DNA from: DMER64 sp049652385 | GTDB taxonomy: Bacteria > Bacteroidota > Bacteroidia > Bacteroidales > UBA932 | Assembly: GCA_049652385.1 (NCBI GenBank) | Contig: JBASDX010000008.1 | Span: forward strand, 1 to 64,000 | Direction of reading: 5' to 3' | DNA length: 64,000 nucleotides | In this document: in pieces, positions 26,481 through 35,157 of the stretch | How positions within the stretch are numbered: the stretch's first letter is position 1 | Layout of the letters: every line of letters starts with the position of its first letter | Translations under genes and position numbers: made by a program | Notes under the pieces: generated by a model | The model's input: the letters and a program-made list of their open reading frames with translations, nothing else | Told to the model about the DNA's origin: nothing | Database searches by the model: none

Positions 26481-27872
26481 TCACTGCACCATGGCATGGC
26501 GATATCCTTGTACTTTGTTCCAGCTGCCACGGGTGAAATCGGGAACAGCAACCGGTGCGTTGTTGTTTTCAATAGAGATGCGTCCCAGTACTCCCACACA
26601 ACTCCATTCCGCCAGGTCATACACATCCATATCCAGAGGTAAACCGTTGCGCAGGCAGTAAATCAGGCGGTAATCCATAATGAAATCCATCCCGCCGTGG
26701 CCTCCCACAGTTTTGGCTTGCTCTTCCAATTCCCTTTGAATGGGGTGTTTGTATTGTTCCATAAGTAAGCGTCTGGTTTGCTCAGGAACGTATCGGTGTG
26801 CATGCAGATTTTCCAAATCGGGTGTGCCTTCAGCAGCTATTTGAGAGGATTCCAAAGCGTATCCGGGGAAGGGGTATTTGTTGGCAAATCCTTTGGTACC
26901 GGAGAGCTGATACATCCTGCTGTACGGTCTGGGAGAGGAAACATCGTGTTGCAGGTGTATGGTCTTGCCTTTCTCAGTGCGGATGATGGTCATGGTATTT
27001 TGTCCGTTGGCAAACGCATAGGCTTCTTCCGGCTCAACACCTCGGTTTGTTATTAAAAACTCCGGGATGTTTACTGCTTTTGTATCCATGGCTACCAGTA
27101 CCTTCATTTTGTCTCCACGGTGGATATCCAGGGCTTGGCATACAGGGCCTAAACCGTGCGTTGCGTAAAGGTCTCCTTTAAAAGCCTTGTTGGCCTGTAT
27201 ACGCCAGTCGCCTTCGTAATGGTTCCAAAAATCTTCCAGGTTGTGGATATAGGCGCCTTCGCCATGCAGGATTTCTCCGAATAAGCCCTGTTGTGCCATA
27301 TGAAGGGTGGTCAGTTCAAAGAAATCATAGACGCAATTTTCCAGCATCATGCAATGCTTGCGTGTTCTCTCAGACGTGTTGATGATTTGCCATATTTCAT
27401 CCAGATTCATGGCACCGGGTACTTCTACGGCTACATGCTTGCCTTTTTCCATAGCATATACGGCCATTTGTGCATGCATTTTCCAATCGGTCACAATATA
27501 TACCAAATCTATGTCGTCTCTGTCACACAATTGTTTCCAGCTGTCTTCGCTGCCACTGTATGCTGCAGCAGGTGGAAAACCGGCCTGCTCCAATATGTTC
27601 TGCGTTCCGGTTACACGGTCTTCATGTTTGTCGCAAAGGGCCACAATGCGGACACCCGGTATGTGGGTAAAACGACGAACGGCACCGGGTCCGCGCATAC
27701 CTAGTCCAATGAAGCCCACACGGACCGTATCCAAGGCAGGAGCCGCAAAGGCAATCATATCTTCCTGACCTGCAGGACGAGGCGGCACCTTGGTTTGGAT
27801 GGGCAGGGAAGTAGTGCAGGCTATCAGAAAAATAAAGATGGCCGGGCAAAGAATGCTGTAAAAACGTTTCAT
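26481..27872 (-). CDS. Gfo/Idh/MocA-type glycosidase, GH109-like (alpha-N-acetylgalactosaminidase family)
   Basis: A 463-aa lipoprotein with signal and lipobox LIAC (Cys19). An N-terminal Rossmann fold with VGFIGLGMRGPG (about residues 52-63) binds NAD, and EVPGAMN, ENCVYDFFE and THGLGPVCQ blocks match GH109 enzymes, which cleave terminal alpha-GalNAc through a redox mechanism with bound NAD+. The length fits. It follows locus C susD after 11 nt and is the last gene before the terminator, so the locus C receptor probably takes up a GalNAc-bearing glycan or glycopeptide such as mucin. A plain sugar oxidoreductase is the alternative. Confidence 0.88.
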   Translation of the reverse strand: MKRFYSILCPAIFIFLIACTTSLPIQTKVPPRPAGQEDMIAFAAPALDTVRVGFIGLGMRGPGAVRRFTHIPGVRIVALCDKHEDRVTGTQNILEQAGFPPAAAYSGSEDSWKQLCDRDDIDLVYIVTDWKMHAQMAVYAMEKGKHVAVEVPGAMNLDEIWQIINTSERTRKHCMMLENCVYDFFELTTLHMAQQGLFGEILHGEGAYIHNLEDFWNHYEGDWRIQANKAFKGDLYATHGLGPVCQALDIHRGDKMKVLVAMDTKAVNIPEFLITNRGVEPEEAYAFANGQNTMTIIRTEKGKTIHLQHDVSSPRPYSRMYQLSGTKGFANKYPFPGYALESSQIAAEGTPDLENLHAHRYVPEQTRRLLMEQYKHPIQRELEEQAKTVGGHGGMDFIMDYRLIYCLRNGLPLDMDVYDLAEWSCVGVLGRISIENNNAPVAVPDFTRGSWNKVQGYRHAMVQ

Positions 27873-27883
27873 GGTAATGTATA

Positions 27884-29605
27884 TTAATTGGATGTGGGGT
27901 TTTGAGTTAATGTACTTCCGGAGCTTCTGTATGCATTTATGGCATCTTGTGGTATATAATATACGACACGGTAGTCGGTTGCTTTTATTTCTTCCATGGC
28001 CTTATGAGGACCCGGATATCTTCTTGTCAGGGATTCCCCGTTTCTAAATACATCGTAACTGCGTTCAGCCTGGAAAGCCAGTTCCAATTGACGTTCTTTG
28101 TCTATCCGCTCTTTAGCATTGGAAGCATCCAGGGAAAGATAGCCTTGTCCCGGAATGGAACGCTCACGAACGGTATTCAATGCACGCAAGGCATTGACAA
28201 AGTTACTCTTTTTTGCTTCTGCTTCTGCAATGTTCAGGTACATTTCTGCAAGACGGACTATGACAGGAGAATGCAAATGCGAATCTTCGCCTTCTCGGGA
28301 ACATTTTGTAATATAAAACATAGGGTAGGCTCGATTGAGCTGCATTAGCTTATCAATGACTCCTGTATAAGTATTTCCGTCCTTATAGGCAATGGAATAT
28401 ATACCTTGCTCTTCATCAACAGGAGTAAGTAAATAAGTGCTCTCTCCTTCCGTACAGAAAATATTCCCACCGGATTGGGTAATGGGAGCCTGAACATAAT
28501 CAAAATTGGTATGCACTCCACTGCTGGTATATACATCTTTAATAAAACGGAATACATCAGTATATTTTGCATCATATTGAGGTTCAATAAATGCTGCACG
28601 TGCATCTACAATAATATTGTTGTACCAATCATTACGTCCTGTCTCATCCAGCAATTGCAGGTATTTGGCACTGGCATACATCTCTCCCCAGCCCATACCA
28701 CCGATGTTGGCATACATACCACCTACTCCATAGTAGTGATCATAGCCGGAAAATTCCGAAGCAACGCGTCTGATGGCAAAAATGGTTTCACGGTTGTTTT
28801 CCGGCCGGTACGTGTTATATTTCATGAACTCTGCTCTGGGAAGCAAAACATATTTTCCTGAATTGATAACATCGTTTGCATATTTTATGGAAAGGTCTGC
28901 ATATTGCGCATTTGGATTTTCGTAAGTTCCACTCATATAAAGATATAAACGTGATAACAGAGCTTGTGCCGCTTCTTTAGATGCATAGATGTTACCCTTA
29001 TCAATGCTCAGTAAGGAAATGGCCTTTTCCAGGTCAGAAATAGCTTGTTGGTATGTTTCTTTTACAGAAGAACGATCAGGTAGTTGGCCAAAAACGTCTT
29101 CCGGTGTTCCATTGACTATCGGGACACCAAGATTTGTTTCCGGATTTTGAAAATAAGGCCTTCCATAGGCTCTGCATAGGTAGAAATACATCATTCCGCG
29201 TAGAAAATAACATTCACCTAATTGACTGTCAACTTCAGGCCCCTGACCTTCGTCTATCATGTTGATGATGTTTGATGTTTGTGCTATGGCTTTATAGCTG
29301 TTATCCCAAAAACTCTGTAAACGATAGTTATTGGGCGTTCTGGAATAAGAGATGAATTCATAAAATGCATCAGTAGAGGTACCACGAATCATGATGTTGT
29401 CGCCGGCGTATTCTCCACATCTGTGCATGACGTCTGCCCAGCCTTTCAATTGTGCGTAAGCACCGTTTAGCAGAGTTTCAAGGGAAGCATCCGGATCACT
29501 CTTGACTTGTTCATCCGGCATAGAACCGTATGGCAATCTTTCGAGACTGCATGCTGTTAATAAAATGCCGGCTATAAATAAAATATATAAAAGTATCTTT
29601 TTCAT
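27884..29605 (-). CDS. SusD/RagB family lipoprotein (locus C)
   Basis: A 573-aa surface lipoprotein with lipobox LLTAC (Cys19). The N-terminal TPR-like part includes YFLRGMMYFYLCRAYG, a segment seen in most SusD proteins, and the C-terminal region carries RLAEMYLNIAEAEAKK and KERQLELAFQAERSYDVFRNGE. It binds substrate for the SusC encoded 15 nt upstream. Downstream is the GH109-like enzyme, consistent with a glycan-utilisation locus. Confidence 0.95.
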   Translation of the reverse strand: MKKILLYILFIAGILLTACSLERLPYGSMPDEQVKSDPDASLETLLNGAYAQLKGWADVMHRCGEYAGDNIMIRGTSTDAFYEFISYSRTPNNYRLQSFWDNSYKAIAQTSNIINMIDEGQGPEVDSQLGECYFLRGMMYFYLCRAYGRPYFQNPETNLGVPIVNGTPEDVFGQLPDRSSVKETYQQAISDLEKAISLLSIDKGNIYASKEAAQALLSRLYLYMSGTYENPNAQYADLSIKYANDVINSGKYVLLPRAEFMKYNTYRPENNRETIFAIRRVASEFSGYDHYYGVGGMYANIGGMGWGEMYASAKYLQLLDETGRNDWYNNIIVDARAAFIEPQYDAKYTDVFRFIKDVYTSSGVHTNFDYVQAPITQSGGNIFCTEGESTYLLTPVDEEQGIYSIAYKDGNTYTGVIDKLMQLNRAYPMFYITKCSREGEDSHLHSPVIVRLAEMYLNIAEAEAKKSNFVNALRALNTVRERSIPGQGYLSLDASNAKERIDKERQLELAFQAERSYDVFRNGESLTRRYPGPHKAMEEIKATDYRVVYYIPQDAINAYRSSGSTLTQNPTSN

Positions 29606-29620
29606 TTTGTTTATCCTTTG

Positions 29621-32600
29621 TTAGAACGTTACGTTAATCCCAAATAAAAACTTCCGTGTAGTAGGATATACAGTGGTAGTTACACCAACAACCCTTCCGT
29701 CATAAGATGGTAATTCGGGGTCAACTCCTGAATAATCAGATATGGTAAATAGATTTTCTCCTGTAAGGAAAAATCTTATGTTGTGCAGTTTGTATTGTGG
29801 TAATTGCAGGTTGTATCCTAAGGATAGCGTACGCATTTTAAAGTAAGAGCCGTTTTCCAGGTATCTGGAAGAAACCTTATTTGAATTGGAGGAGTTGTTA
29901 TAGGAGGGAACAGGGTGAGTAGCTATATCACCCGGTTTTTCCCATCGCTTCCAGGAAGGTAACAGGCGCATTTGGTTTCGATCGCTGTAAGCACCGTCAG
30001 AGTCGTACTCAGCCCGGGTATAATTATAAATAAGTCCGCCTACGGAGAAACCAAAAACTGCGTTAGCATCAAATTGCTTCCACATAAAGGATGTAGACAG
30101 ACCCCCAAAAAATCTGGGTGTGTATGCTCCAATTTCTACCTGATTTGCCTCTGCATAAGATTCTGTGATTTCCCGAATTTCTTTACCTGAAGGATCTTTA
30201 ACTGTCTTGTACCATTGAGGTGCTCCTGTTTGCGGATTTACACCTGCCCATTCGCGTAAGTACCAGGTGTCCGCGTCTTGTCCTTCTCTTAAAATTCTGT
30301 CTGCAATACCTGCTATGTTTACACCACCGCTAATGATGACAGGTGCGACTTCGCCGGTTACAGGATCTCTCTCTCCATACAGTTCTGTTACTTTGTTACG
30401 GTTCAGGCCAATATTTCCTTCAATGGTCCATAAAACATCTTGTTGTTTTAACACATCAACGCTAAGAATAGCTTCAAACCCTTTATTGCGTACCGCACCA
30501 ATATTTCTCCAAACCCGGGTTACTCCCGTGAGCCCGGAAACAGGTACCTGATACAGCAGGTCGCTGGTGTTTTTGTCATAATAATCTAACGTTAGCCGGA
30601 GTCTGTCAAATAATCCGACATCGATACCAATACCTGTAGTGTATGATTTTTCCCAGGTAAGATCTTTATTACCTATTTGGGAAATCAGGGCTCCAGAGTC
30701 TTCATTGTAACTTACAGCGGCAGAAACAGAATACAAATCGTATTGTGGATAAAGGGATGAAGGACGGTTACCAACCGATCCATAAGAAACCCTGAGTTTT
30801 AACTCGTCAACTGATTGAAAGTCAAAAAATTTTTCACGATGGATATTCCAACCTCCGCTTACGGAAAAGAAATTTCCATACTTTGCATTGTCTCCAAAGT
30901 TTGAAGCTCCGTCACGACGGACAGACACTTGAGCCAGGTATTTATTATCGTATGCATATGCAATATTGGAAAAAAGAGATTGTACTGCCCATTCAGAAAT
31001 ACCGCCTTTTGTTGCTTCCGGTTTAGCTGTAACGTCCAGAATCTGAAACCCCGGTACAAACCCTATTCCGGTAGCGGTAACTGATTTGCCCATATAATCG
31101 TTAAACTCATAGGCTAACAAAGCATGGACGGCATGTTTGTCGAATATTTTGTCAAACTGCAACAGTTGACGTGTATACCTACGCATCATTTCTGAGTAAT
31201 ACTCTGTTATACGGCCTTTTACACCCAGTGCAGAGGAAGAACGCGGGTCTGCATAACTTTTTGAGTTACTGAGTTGGAGTTTGATATTGTTTACAGAGAT
31301 GAATGTAAGCCAATCGGTAATTTTTATATCAAAATCGAAATTCCCCATAAATTCATAGACTACTTGTTTCCCAAAATTCCATTGCAGGTCATACATGTAG
31401 TTTGTGCTGTTGCTGTTTACCCAGAGGGGAGAGTAATGTTCCACAATATTTCCTTCTTTATCGTACGGACTGTCCCATGGCAAATTGGAATACATGGCAC
31501 TAACGGAATATTGCCGATTGTCCACGTTACGTAATGAACCGGAAATAAACGGTTTAATAATTAACCATTCAAAAGGCTTGTATACTGTTTTATACAAGAG
31601 ATTGTAGCGTGTATAGTGATATCCTTTTACAGCACCCGTTTCATCGTAAACACCAAGAGAAACAAGAGATCGTAATTTTTCGCTTCCCCCGGTTAATGAC
31701 AAATTGTATTCTTGTAAGATTCCTGTTTGTGAAGCATGATCCCACCAACTGAAATCACTATTTCTTAAATCAGGATTCCAGCGGGGGAATACAATAGATT
31801 CTTGATTGGTAAAAGATTTATAGTAATCATAGAGTTCTGCTCCGTTCATTACTTTCATATTACCGCTGTGGAGGCGGCTCACTCCTGCTTTAGCAGAAAA
31901 GTCGATACGCAATCTATCGGCCTTTGGTGATTTGGTCGTTACCACAATTACACCATTAGCTCCTTGTGAACCGTATATAGCTGTAGAGGCAGCATCTTTC
32001 AGAATGGTCATAGTTTCAATATCTGCCGGACTTAAAGAGCCTGAACTATTTCCTATAATAACACCGTCTACCACCCATAAAGGGTCTGTACTTCCATTTA
32101 TGGTTGATTTTCCCCGAATAATGATAGCCCCCACAGAACCGGGTTGACTGGAACCCGGAGCTACATACACTCCCGGAGTCTTAGATGAAAGCATATTTTC
32201 TACAGATGGGGAAGTAACATTTTTTAATTTTTCAACCGGAATAGCATGCAAAGAACCCGTAAGACTTTCTTTTCTTTGGATAGAATATCCTACAACAATC
32301 AATTCTTCCAGATATTTTATGTCTTCACGTAAAATAACCTGAAGAAAAGAATCATCTTTTGTCTGCACAAGTTGTGTTTGAAAGCCTAAAAAAGAGATTT
32401 GCAAGACAGCGTCCGGTGTAACAGCAAATGTGAAATTACCATTGTAGTCTGTAATTGTACTGTTGTTGGTTCCGGATTCCAATACGTTGGCGCCAACTAA
32501 GGGGTTACCATAGATATCCAGAACCCTTCCCTTTATTTCTCTTTTTTCTTGTTTATATAGCGGAGCTGCCGATACTTTAACAGGTTGATGTTGTCTGGCA

Positions 32601-32926
32601 AACAGTAAAATGTGGTTTTTTTCCACCTGAAAATCAATATCATTATCTTTGAACAACAGGTGTAACACTTTGGAAACGGGTTGGTGTTCAGCTTCTACAC
32701 AGACTTCTTTACTGACATCTACTTCGTTGTTGTAGATAAACAGGTAATCTGTCTGGTTTTCGATTTCATGCAATGCTTCTTTTATAGTAGCATGTTGTTT
32801 TTTAAGAGTGATTCTTGCGTTTTGGGAATAACCCGGAACGGCGTAAAAAACAAGAATCAAGATAAGAAGCGCATATTTAATAATATTATTTGCATTTTGC
32901 CTCTTATTCTTATTCAGATTATTCAT
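29621..32926 (-). CDS. SusC/RagA family TonB-dependent transporter with STN signalling domain (locus C)
   Basis: About 1101 aa from the ATG at 32926. An open frame extends 27 codons further upstream, but the downstream start (MNNLNKNKRQ) gives a normal signal sequence (YALLILILVFYAVPGYSQ). Then come an STN domain (ATIKEALHEIENQTDYLFIYNN), a carboxypeptidase-regulatory domain (IKGRVLDIYGNPLVGANVLE), the SusC motif EELIVVGYSIQRKESLTGSL, a plug with PLWVVDGVIIG and ETMTILKDAASTAIYGSQGANGVI, and the barrel ending LFGINVTF. The STN domain matches the FecR and ECF sigma genes upstream. A perfect hairpin lies 63 nt before the start. Confidence 0.95.
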   Translation of the reverse strand: MNNLNKNKRQNANNIIKYALLILILVFYAVPGYSQNARITLKKQHATIKEALHEIENQTDYLFIYNNEVDVSKEVCVEAEHQPVSKVLHLLFKDNDIDFQVEKNHILLFARQHQPVKVSAAPLYKQEKREIKGRVLDIYGNPLVGANVLESGTNNSTITDYNGNFTFAVTPDAVLQISFLGFQTQLVQTKDDSFLQVILREDIKYLEELIVVGYSIQRKESLTGSLHAIPVEKLKNVTSPSVENMLSSKTPGVYVAPGSSQPGSVGAIIIRGKSTINGSTDPLWVVDGVIIGNSSGSLSPADIETMTILKDAASTAIYGSQGANGVIVVTTKSPKADRLRIDFSAKAGVSRLHSGNMKVMNGAELYDYYKSFTNQESIVFPRWNPDLRNSDFSWWDHASQTGILQEYNLSLTGGSEKLRSLVSLGVYDETGAVKGYHYTRYNLLYKTVYKPFEWLIIKPFISGSLRNVDNRQYSVSAMYSNLPWDSPYDKEGNIVEHYSPLWVNSNSTNYMYDLQWNFGKQVVYEFMGNFDFDIKITDWLTFISVNNIKLQLSNSKSYADPRSSSALGVKGRITEYYSEMMRRYTRQLLQFDKIFDKHAVHALLAYEFNDYMGKSVTATGIGFVPGFQILDVTAKPEATKGGISEWAVQSLFSNIAYAYDNKYLAQVSVRRDGASNFGDNAKYGNFFSVSGGWNIHREKFFDFQSVDELKLRVSYGSVGNRPSSLYPQYDLYSVSAAVSYNEDSGALISQIGNKDLTWEKSYTTGIGIDVGLFDRLRLTLDYYDKNTSDLLYQVPVSGLTGVTRVWRNIGAVRNKGFEAILSVDVLKQQDVLWTIEGNIGLNRNKVTELYGERDPVTGEVAPVIISGGVNIAGIADRILREGQDADTWYLREWAGVNPQTGAPQWYKTVKDPSGKEIREITESYAEANQVEIGAYTPRFFGGLSTSFMWKQFDANAVFGFSVGGLIYNYTRAEYDSDGAYSDRNQMRLLPSWKRWEKPGDIATHPVPSYNNSSNSNKVSSRYLENGSYFKMRTLSLGYNLQLPQYKLHNIRFFLTGENLFTISDYSGVDPELPSYDGRVVGVTTTVYPTTRKFLFGINVTF

Positions 32927-32989
32927 ACTTTTGTAAATGTTTTGGTTAATACAATTGAAGTTGCTTTGATTTGTGTTGACAAAATTTTT

Positions 32990-33019
32990 AATCGGTAAGC
33001 GCCACAACGCTTACCGATT
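32990..33019 (-). other. hairpin between fecR and susC (locus C)
   Basis: AATCGGTAAGCG (32990-33001) pairs perfectly with CGCTTACCGATT (33008-33019) around a 6-nt loop. Read in the operon direction no T-run follows the stem. It lies 44 nt after the FecR stop and 63 nt before the susC ATG. Stem length, loop length and position repeat those of locus B (15678-15707), while the sequence differs. The plus-strand side has a short T-run, so weak termination of rightward transcription is also possible. Confidence 0.8.
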
Positions 33020-33063
33020 TTTCATAGGATGTTTACAAATATTCAATTATTTCATAGGCAGTT

Positions 33064-33981
33064 TTATTTAATATGTATAATGTTGTTTTCATCGTCTCTT
33101 TCATATGTAAAGTGGATGCTCTTTTGTAAAACACGGAGGGCATAATCCAAACCATCAGCTTGCCGGAATTTCCCGGTATAAGTATGTGATGGGATATGTG
33201 TTGTGTCGACCTGTATGGTTACATCGTAACATTTTTCCAGGGTATGGAGTATTTCATTTAAATGTTTATTGTGAAAAGCAATAAGTCCTCTTCTCCACAA
33301 GTATTTGTCTGTGTCAGTAATATCTGTTACTTCCAAACGATCTCCCACAAGGGTACTTTTTTCATTGGGTTGTAATGAAACATATTCCGATTCATGCAAA
33401 TACACATGTAAACGCCCTTCGAAGAGACTGGTCTCGAAAAAATCTTTATGAGCATAAGATTCAATATTGAAAGAAGTACCCGTAACAAAGATTTTTCCGT
33501 ATGCTGTCTGTACAGTAAAAGGGGTGTTTTTAGTGCTAACAACATCGAAGTAGGCTTCACCGTCCAGATAGACCTCTCTGTTTTTCGTATGGAATCTGGA
33601 AGGATACTTCAGTACGGTATTTCCGTTTAACCACACACTTGTACTATCCGGTAACACCATATGGATGCGTTGACCCGAAGGTACGTACATGGTACAGTAT
33701 TGTTGGTTTTTGCTTTTTGGCTCAAAAAAACAGAGACCTATGAGTATGAAAACAAGAGCTACAGCAGCTACTGAGCCAAATACACAAAGGACGTAGTGAT
33801 AAGGACGTTTCTCTTTTTTTATAAGCTTGGGAGGATTCAAAATCAACGCATCATAGGTGAGGCGTTCAGTATAGAAGGTATGTTTATTCTCTTCAGAGGT
33901 TTCCATCCATTGCCGGATGGCCAGCTCTTCTTTCTTATTGGTTTCTCCTTCAAAAAACTTAAATAATAATGCTCTGTTCAT
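33064..33981 (-). CDS. FecR family anti-sigma factor (locus C)
   Basis: A 305-aa membrane protein, shorter than its locus B counterpart because the linker between membrane helix and FecR domain is reduced. The N-terminal cytosolic part starts MNRALLFKFFEGE, the single helix is near 62-86 (YVLCVFGSVAAVALVFILIG), the FecR domain includes LPDSTSVWLNGNT and GEAYFDVVS, and the C-terminal DUF4974-like domain starts near residue 232 (FHNKHLNEILHTLEKCYDV). It lies 56 nt after the sigma gene and upstream of the STN-type susC. Confidence 0.94.
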   Translation of the reverse strand: MNRALLFKFFEGETNKKEELAIRQWMETSEENKHTFYTERLTYDALILNPPKLIKKEKRPYHYVLCVFGSVAAVALVFILIGLCFFEPKSKNQQYCTMYVPSGQRIHMVLPDSTSVWLNGNTVLKYPSRFHTKNREVYLDGEAYFDVVSTKNTPFTVQTAYGKIFVTGTSFNIESYAHKDFFETSLFEGRLHVYLHESEYVSLQPNEKSTLVGDRLEVTDITDTDKYLWRRGLIAFHNKHLNEILHTLEKCYDVTIQVDTTHIPSHTYTGKFRQADGLDYALRVLQKSIHFTYERDDENNIIHIK

Positions 33982-34037
33982 AAGTAGTCTCTGTTATATA
34001 TAACAGTTCAGCAGCTAAAAACCCTAAAAAGATTAAG

Positions 34038-34562
34038 TTAAAACCGGATAAAATCTTTAAGGGAAATACGTAAACATCTGAGAGCTTTTGATATATGAAA
34101 CTCAACCGCTTTGTTGCTTAATCTCATTTGTCGGGCAATATCTTTATAGGAAACCCCATGAAAACGATGAAGAATAAAGATTTCCCTGGTTTTCTCCGGT
34201 AAATTTTGGAGCGTAGCATCAATGATTAGTTGAATTTCATTAGACAGCATAAAGTCAGGATCACAGGCTTGTAAAGACTGGATACTTACCTTCAATTTCC
34301 ATTGAGCCTGTTCATTTAGGTCTCTTTTTACGCGTTGTGTTATTTGTAAAGATTGAAGATAGTTCAGGCATCTGTTTTTAATGATGGTAAGTATATAAGC
34401 TTGTGGATTTGTATTAGGCAGTAAGCTGTCCTTTTTCTCCCAATATATAGTAAATGCCTCTGAAACAAAGTCTTCCGCTACTTGTCTGTTATTAACATAC
34501 CCTTCTGCAAAGCGAATAAAGCGTTCGCTATACTGATTATAAAGGTTGTTAAACTGTTTCAT
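34038..34562 (-). CDS. ECF-type RNA polymerase sigma factor (locus C)
   Basis: A 174-aa ECF sigma factor from the ATG at 34562; the codon before it is TTG. Region 2 is near 5-70 (LYNQYSERFIRFAEGYV, DFVSEAFTIYWEKKD) and region 4 near 115-172 (LPEKTREIFILHRFHGVSYKDIARQM...). It should drive the STN-type susC/susD genes under FecR control. The start codon overlaps the stop codon of cobO by one base (TGATG), which implies translational coupling to cobO. Confidence 0.94.
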   Translation of the reverse strand: MKQFNNLYNQYSERFIRFAEGYVNNRQVAEDFVSEAFTIYWEKKDSLLPNTNPQAYILTIIKNRCLNYLQSLQITQRVKRDLNEQAQWKLKVSIQSLQACDPDFMLSNEIQLIIDATLQNLPEKTREIFILHRFHGVSYKDIARQMRLSNKAVEFHISKALRCLRISLKDFIRF

Positions 34563-35074
34563 CAATACTCTATACCGTAGCGGGCTTGTACGCCTCTATC
34601 CCAATAATGTTTGATATTTTTCATTTCAGTTATCAAATCTGCTTTTTCAAGAAGAACTTGTGGAGCGTACCTTCCGGTAATGACTACTTCGGTAGCTTGG
34701 TGTCTTGCATCAAGCGCCGAAAATAAATCCTCAATGGAAAACAAGTTGTAATACAACGCTATGCAGGCTTCATCCATAACAACCAATCCGTAATGTCCCG
34801 ACGATAAGGCTGCTTTTGTTTCACGGAGTCCCTGAAAAGCCAGGCGGATGTCTTCCTGCTCGGGCTCTTTATGAATGAAACAATCCCTGCCATATTGACG
34901 AATGGTAATGTTGGGCAGGTTTTCTTGAATGGTTGTTACTTCTGCGTAGGCTTCACCTTTCACAAATTGGGCGAAAAACACACGACTTCCGGCCCCAACA
35001 GCTCTCAGAGACAGTCCTAAAGCTGCGGTGGTTTTTCCTTTTCCGTTTCCGGTATAGACATGAATATAGCCCAT
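34562..35074 (-). CDS. cobO: cob(I)yrinic acid a,c-diamide / corrinoid adenosyltransferase
   Basis: A 170-aa cytosolic enzyme of the CobA/CobO/BtuR family, which transfers the adenosyl group of ATP to reduced corrinoid to form adenosylcobalamin. The P-loop GNGKGKTTAALG is at residues 9-20, and FFAQFVKG, the Walker-B-like VVMDEA and a C-terminal WDRGVQARYGIEY region fit the family and its usual length. No other cobalamin gene and no room for a B12 riboswitch (82 nt upstream) are present. Its stop overlaps the ECF sigma start, so it appears to be the first gene of locus C, an unusual partnership. Confidence 0.92.
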   Translation of the reverse strand: MGYIHVYTGNGKGKTTAALGLSLRAVGAGSRVFFAQFVKGEAYAEVTTIQENLPNITIRQYGRDCFIHKEPEQEDIRLAFQGLRETKAALSSGHYGLVVMDEACIALYYNLFSIEDLFSALDARHQATEVVITGRYAPQVLLEKADLITEMKNIKHYWDRGVQARYGIEY

Positions 35075-35157
35075 GCTGCTTTTTCTATATATTGGATATA
35101 TACAGATTTGATTTACACAATATTAATAAAAATTGTGGATTTTCTTATTTTTACATC

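Noticed and set aside
33448..33630. small plus-strand gene inside the locus C fecR region
   Set aside because: It is fully antisense to the FecR domain and has no start signal or motif.
3895..34562. mobile or conjugative element carrying the uptake loci
   Set aside because: No integrase, transposase, relaxase or attachment-site repeats were found around the loci.
35075..35157. B12 riboswitch upstream of cobO
   Set aside because: Only 82 nt separate cobO and the transporter gene, too short for a cobalamin riboswitch, and no B12-box sequence was seen.
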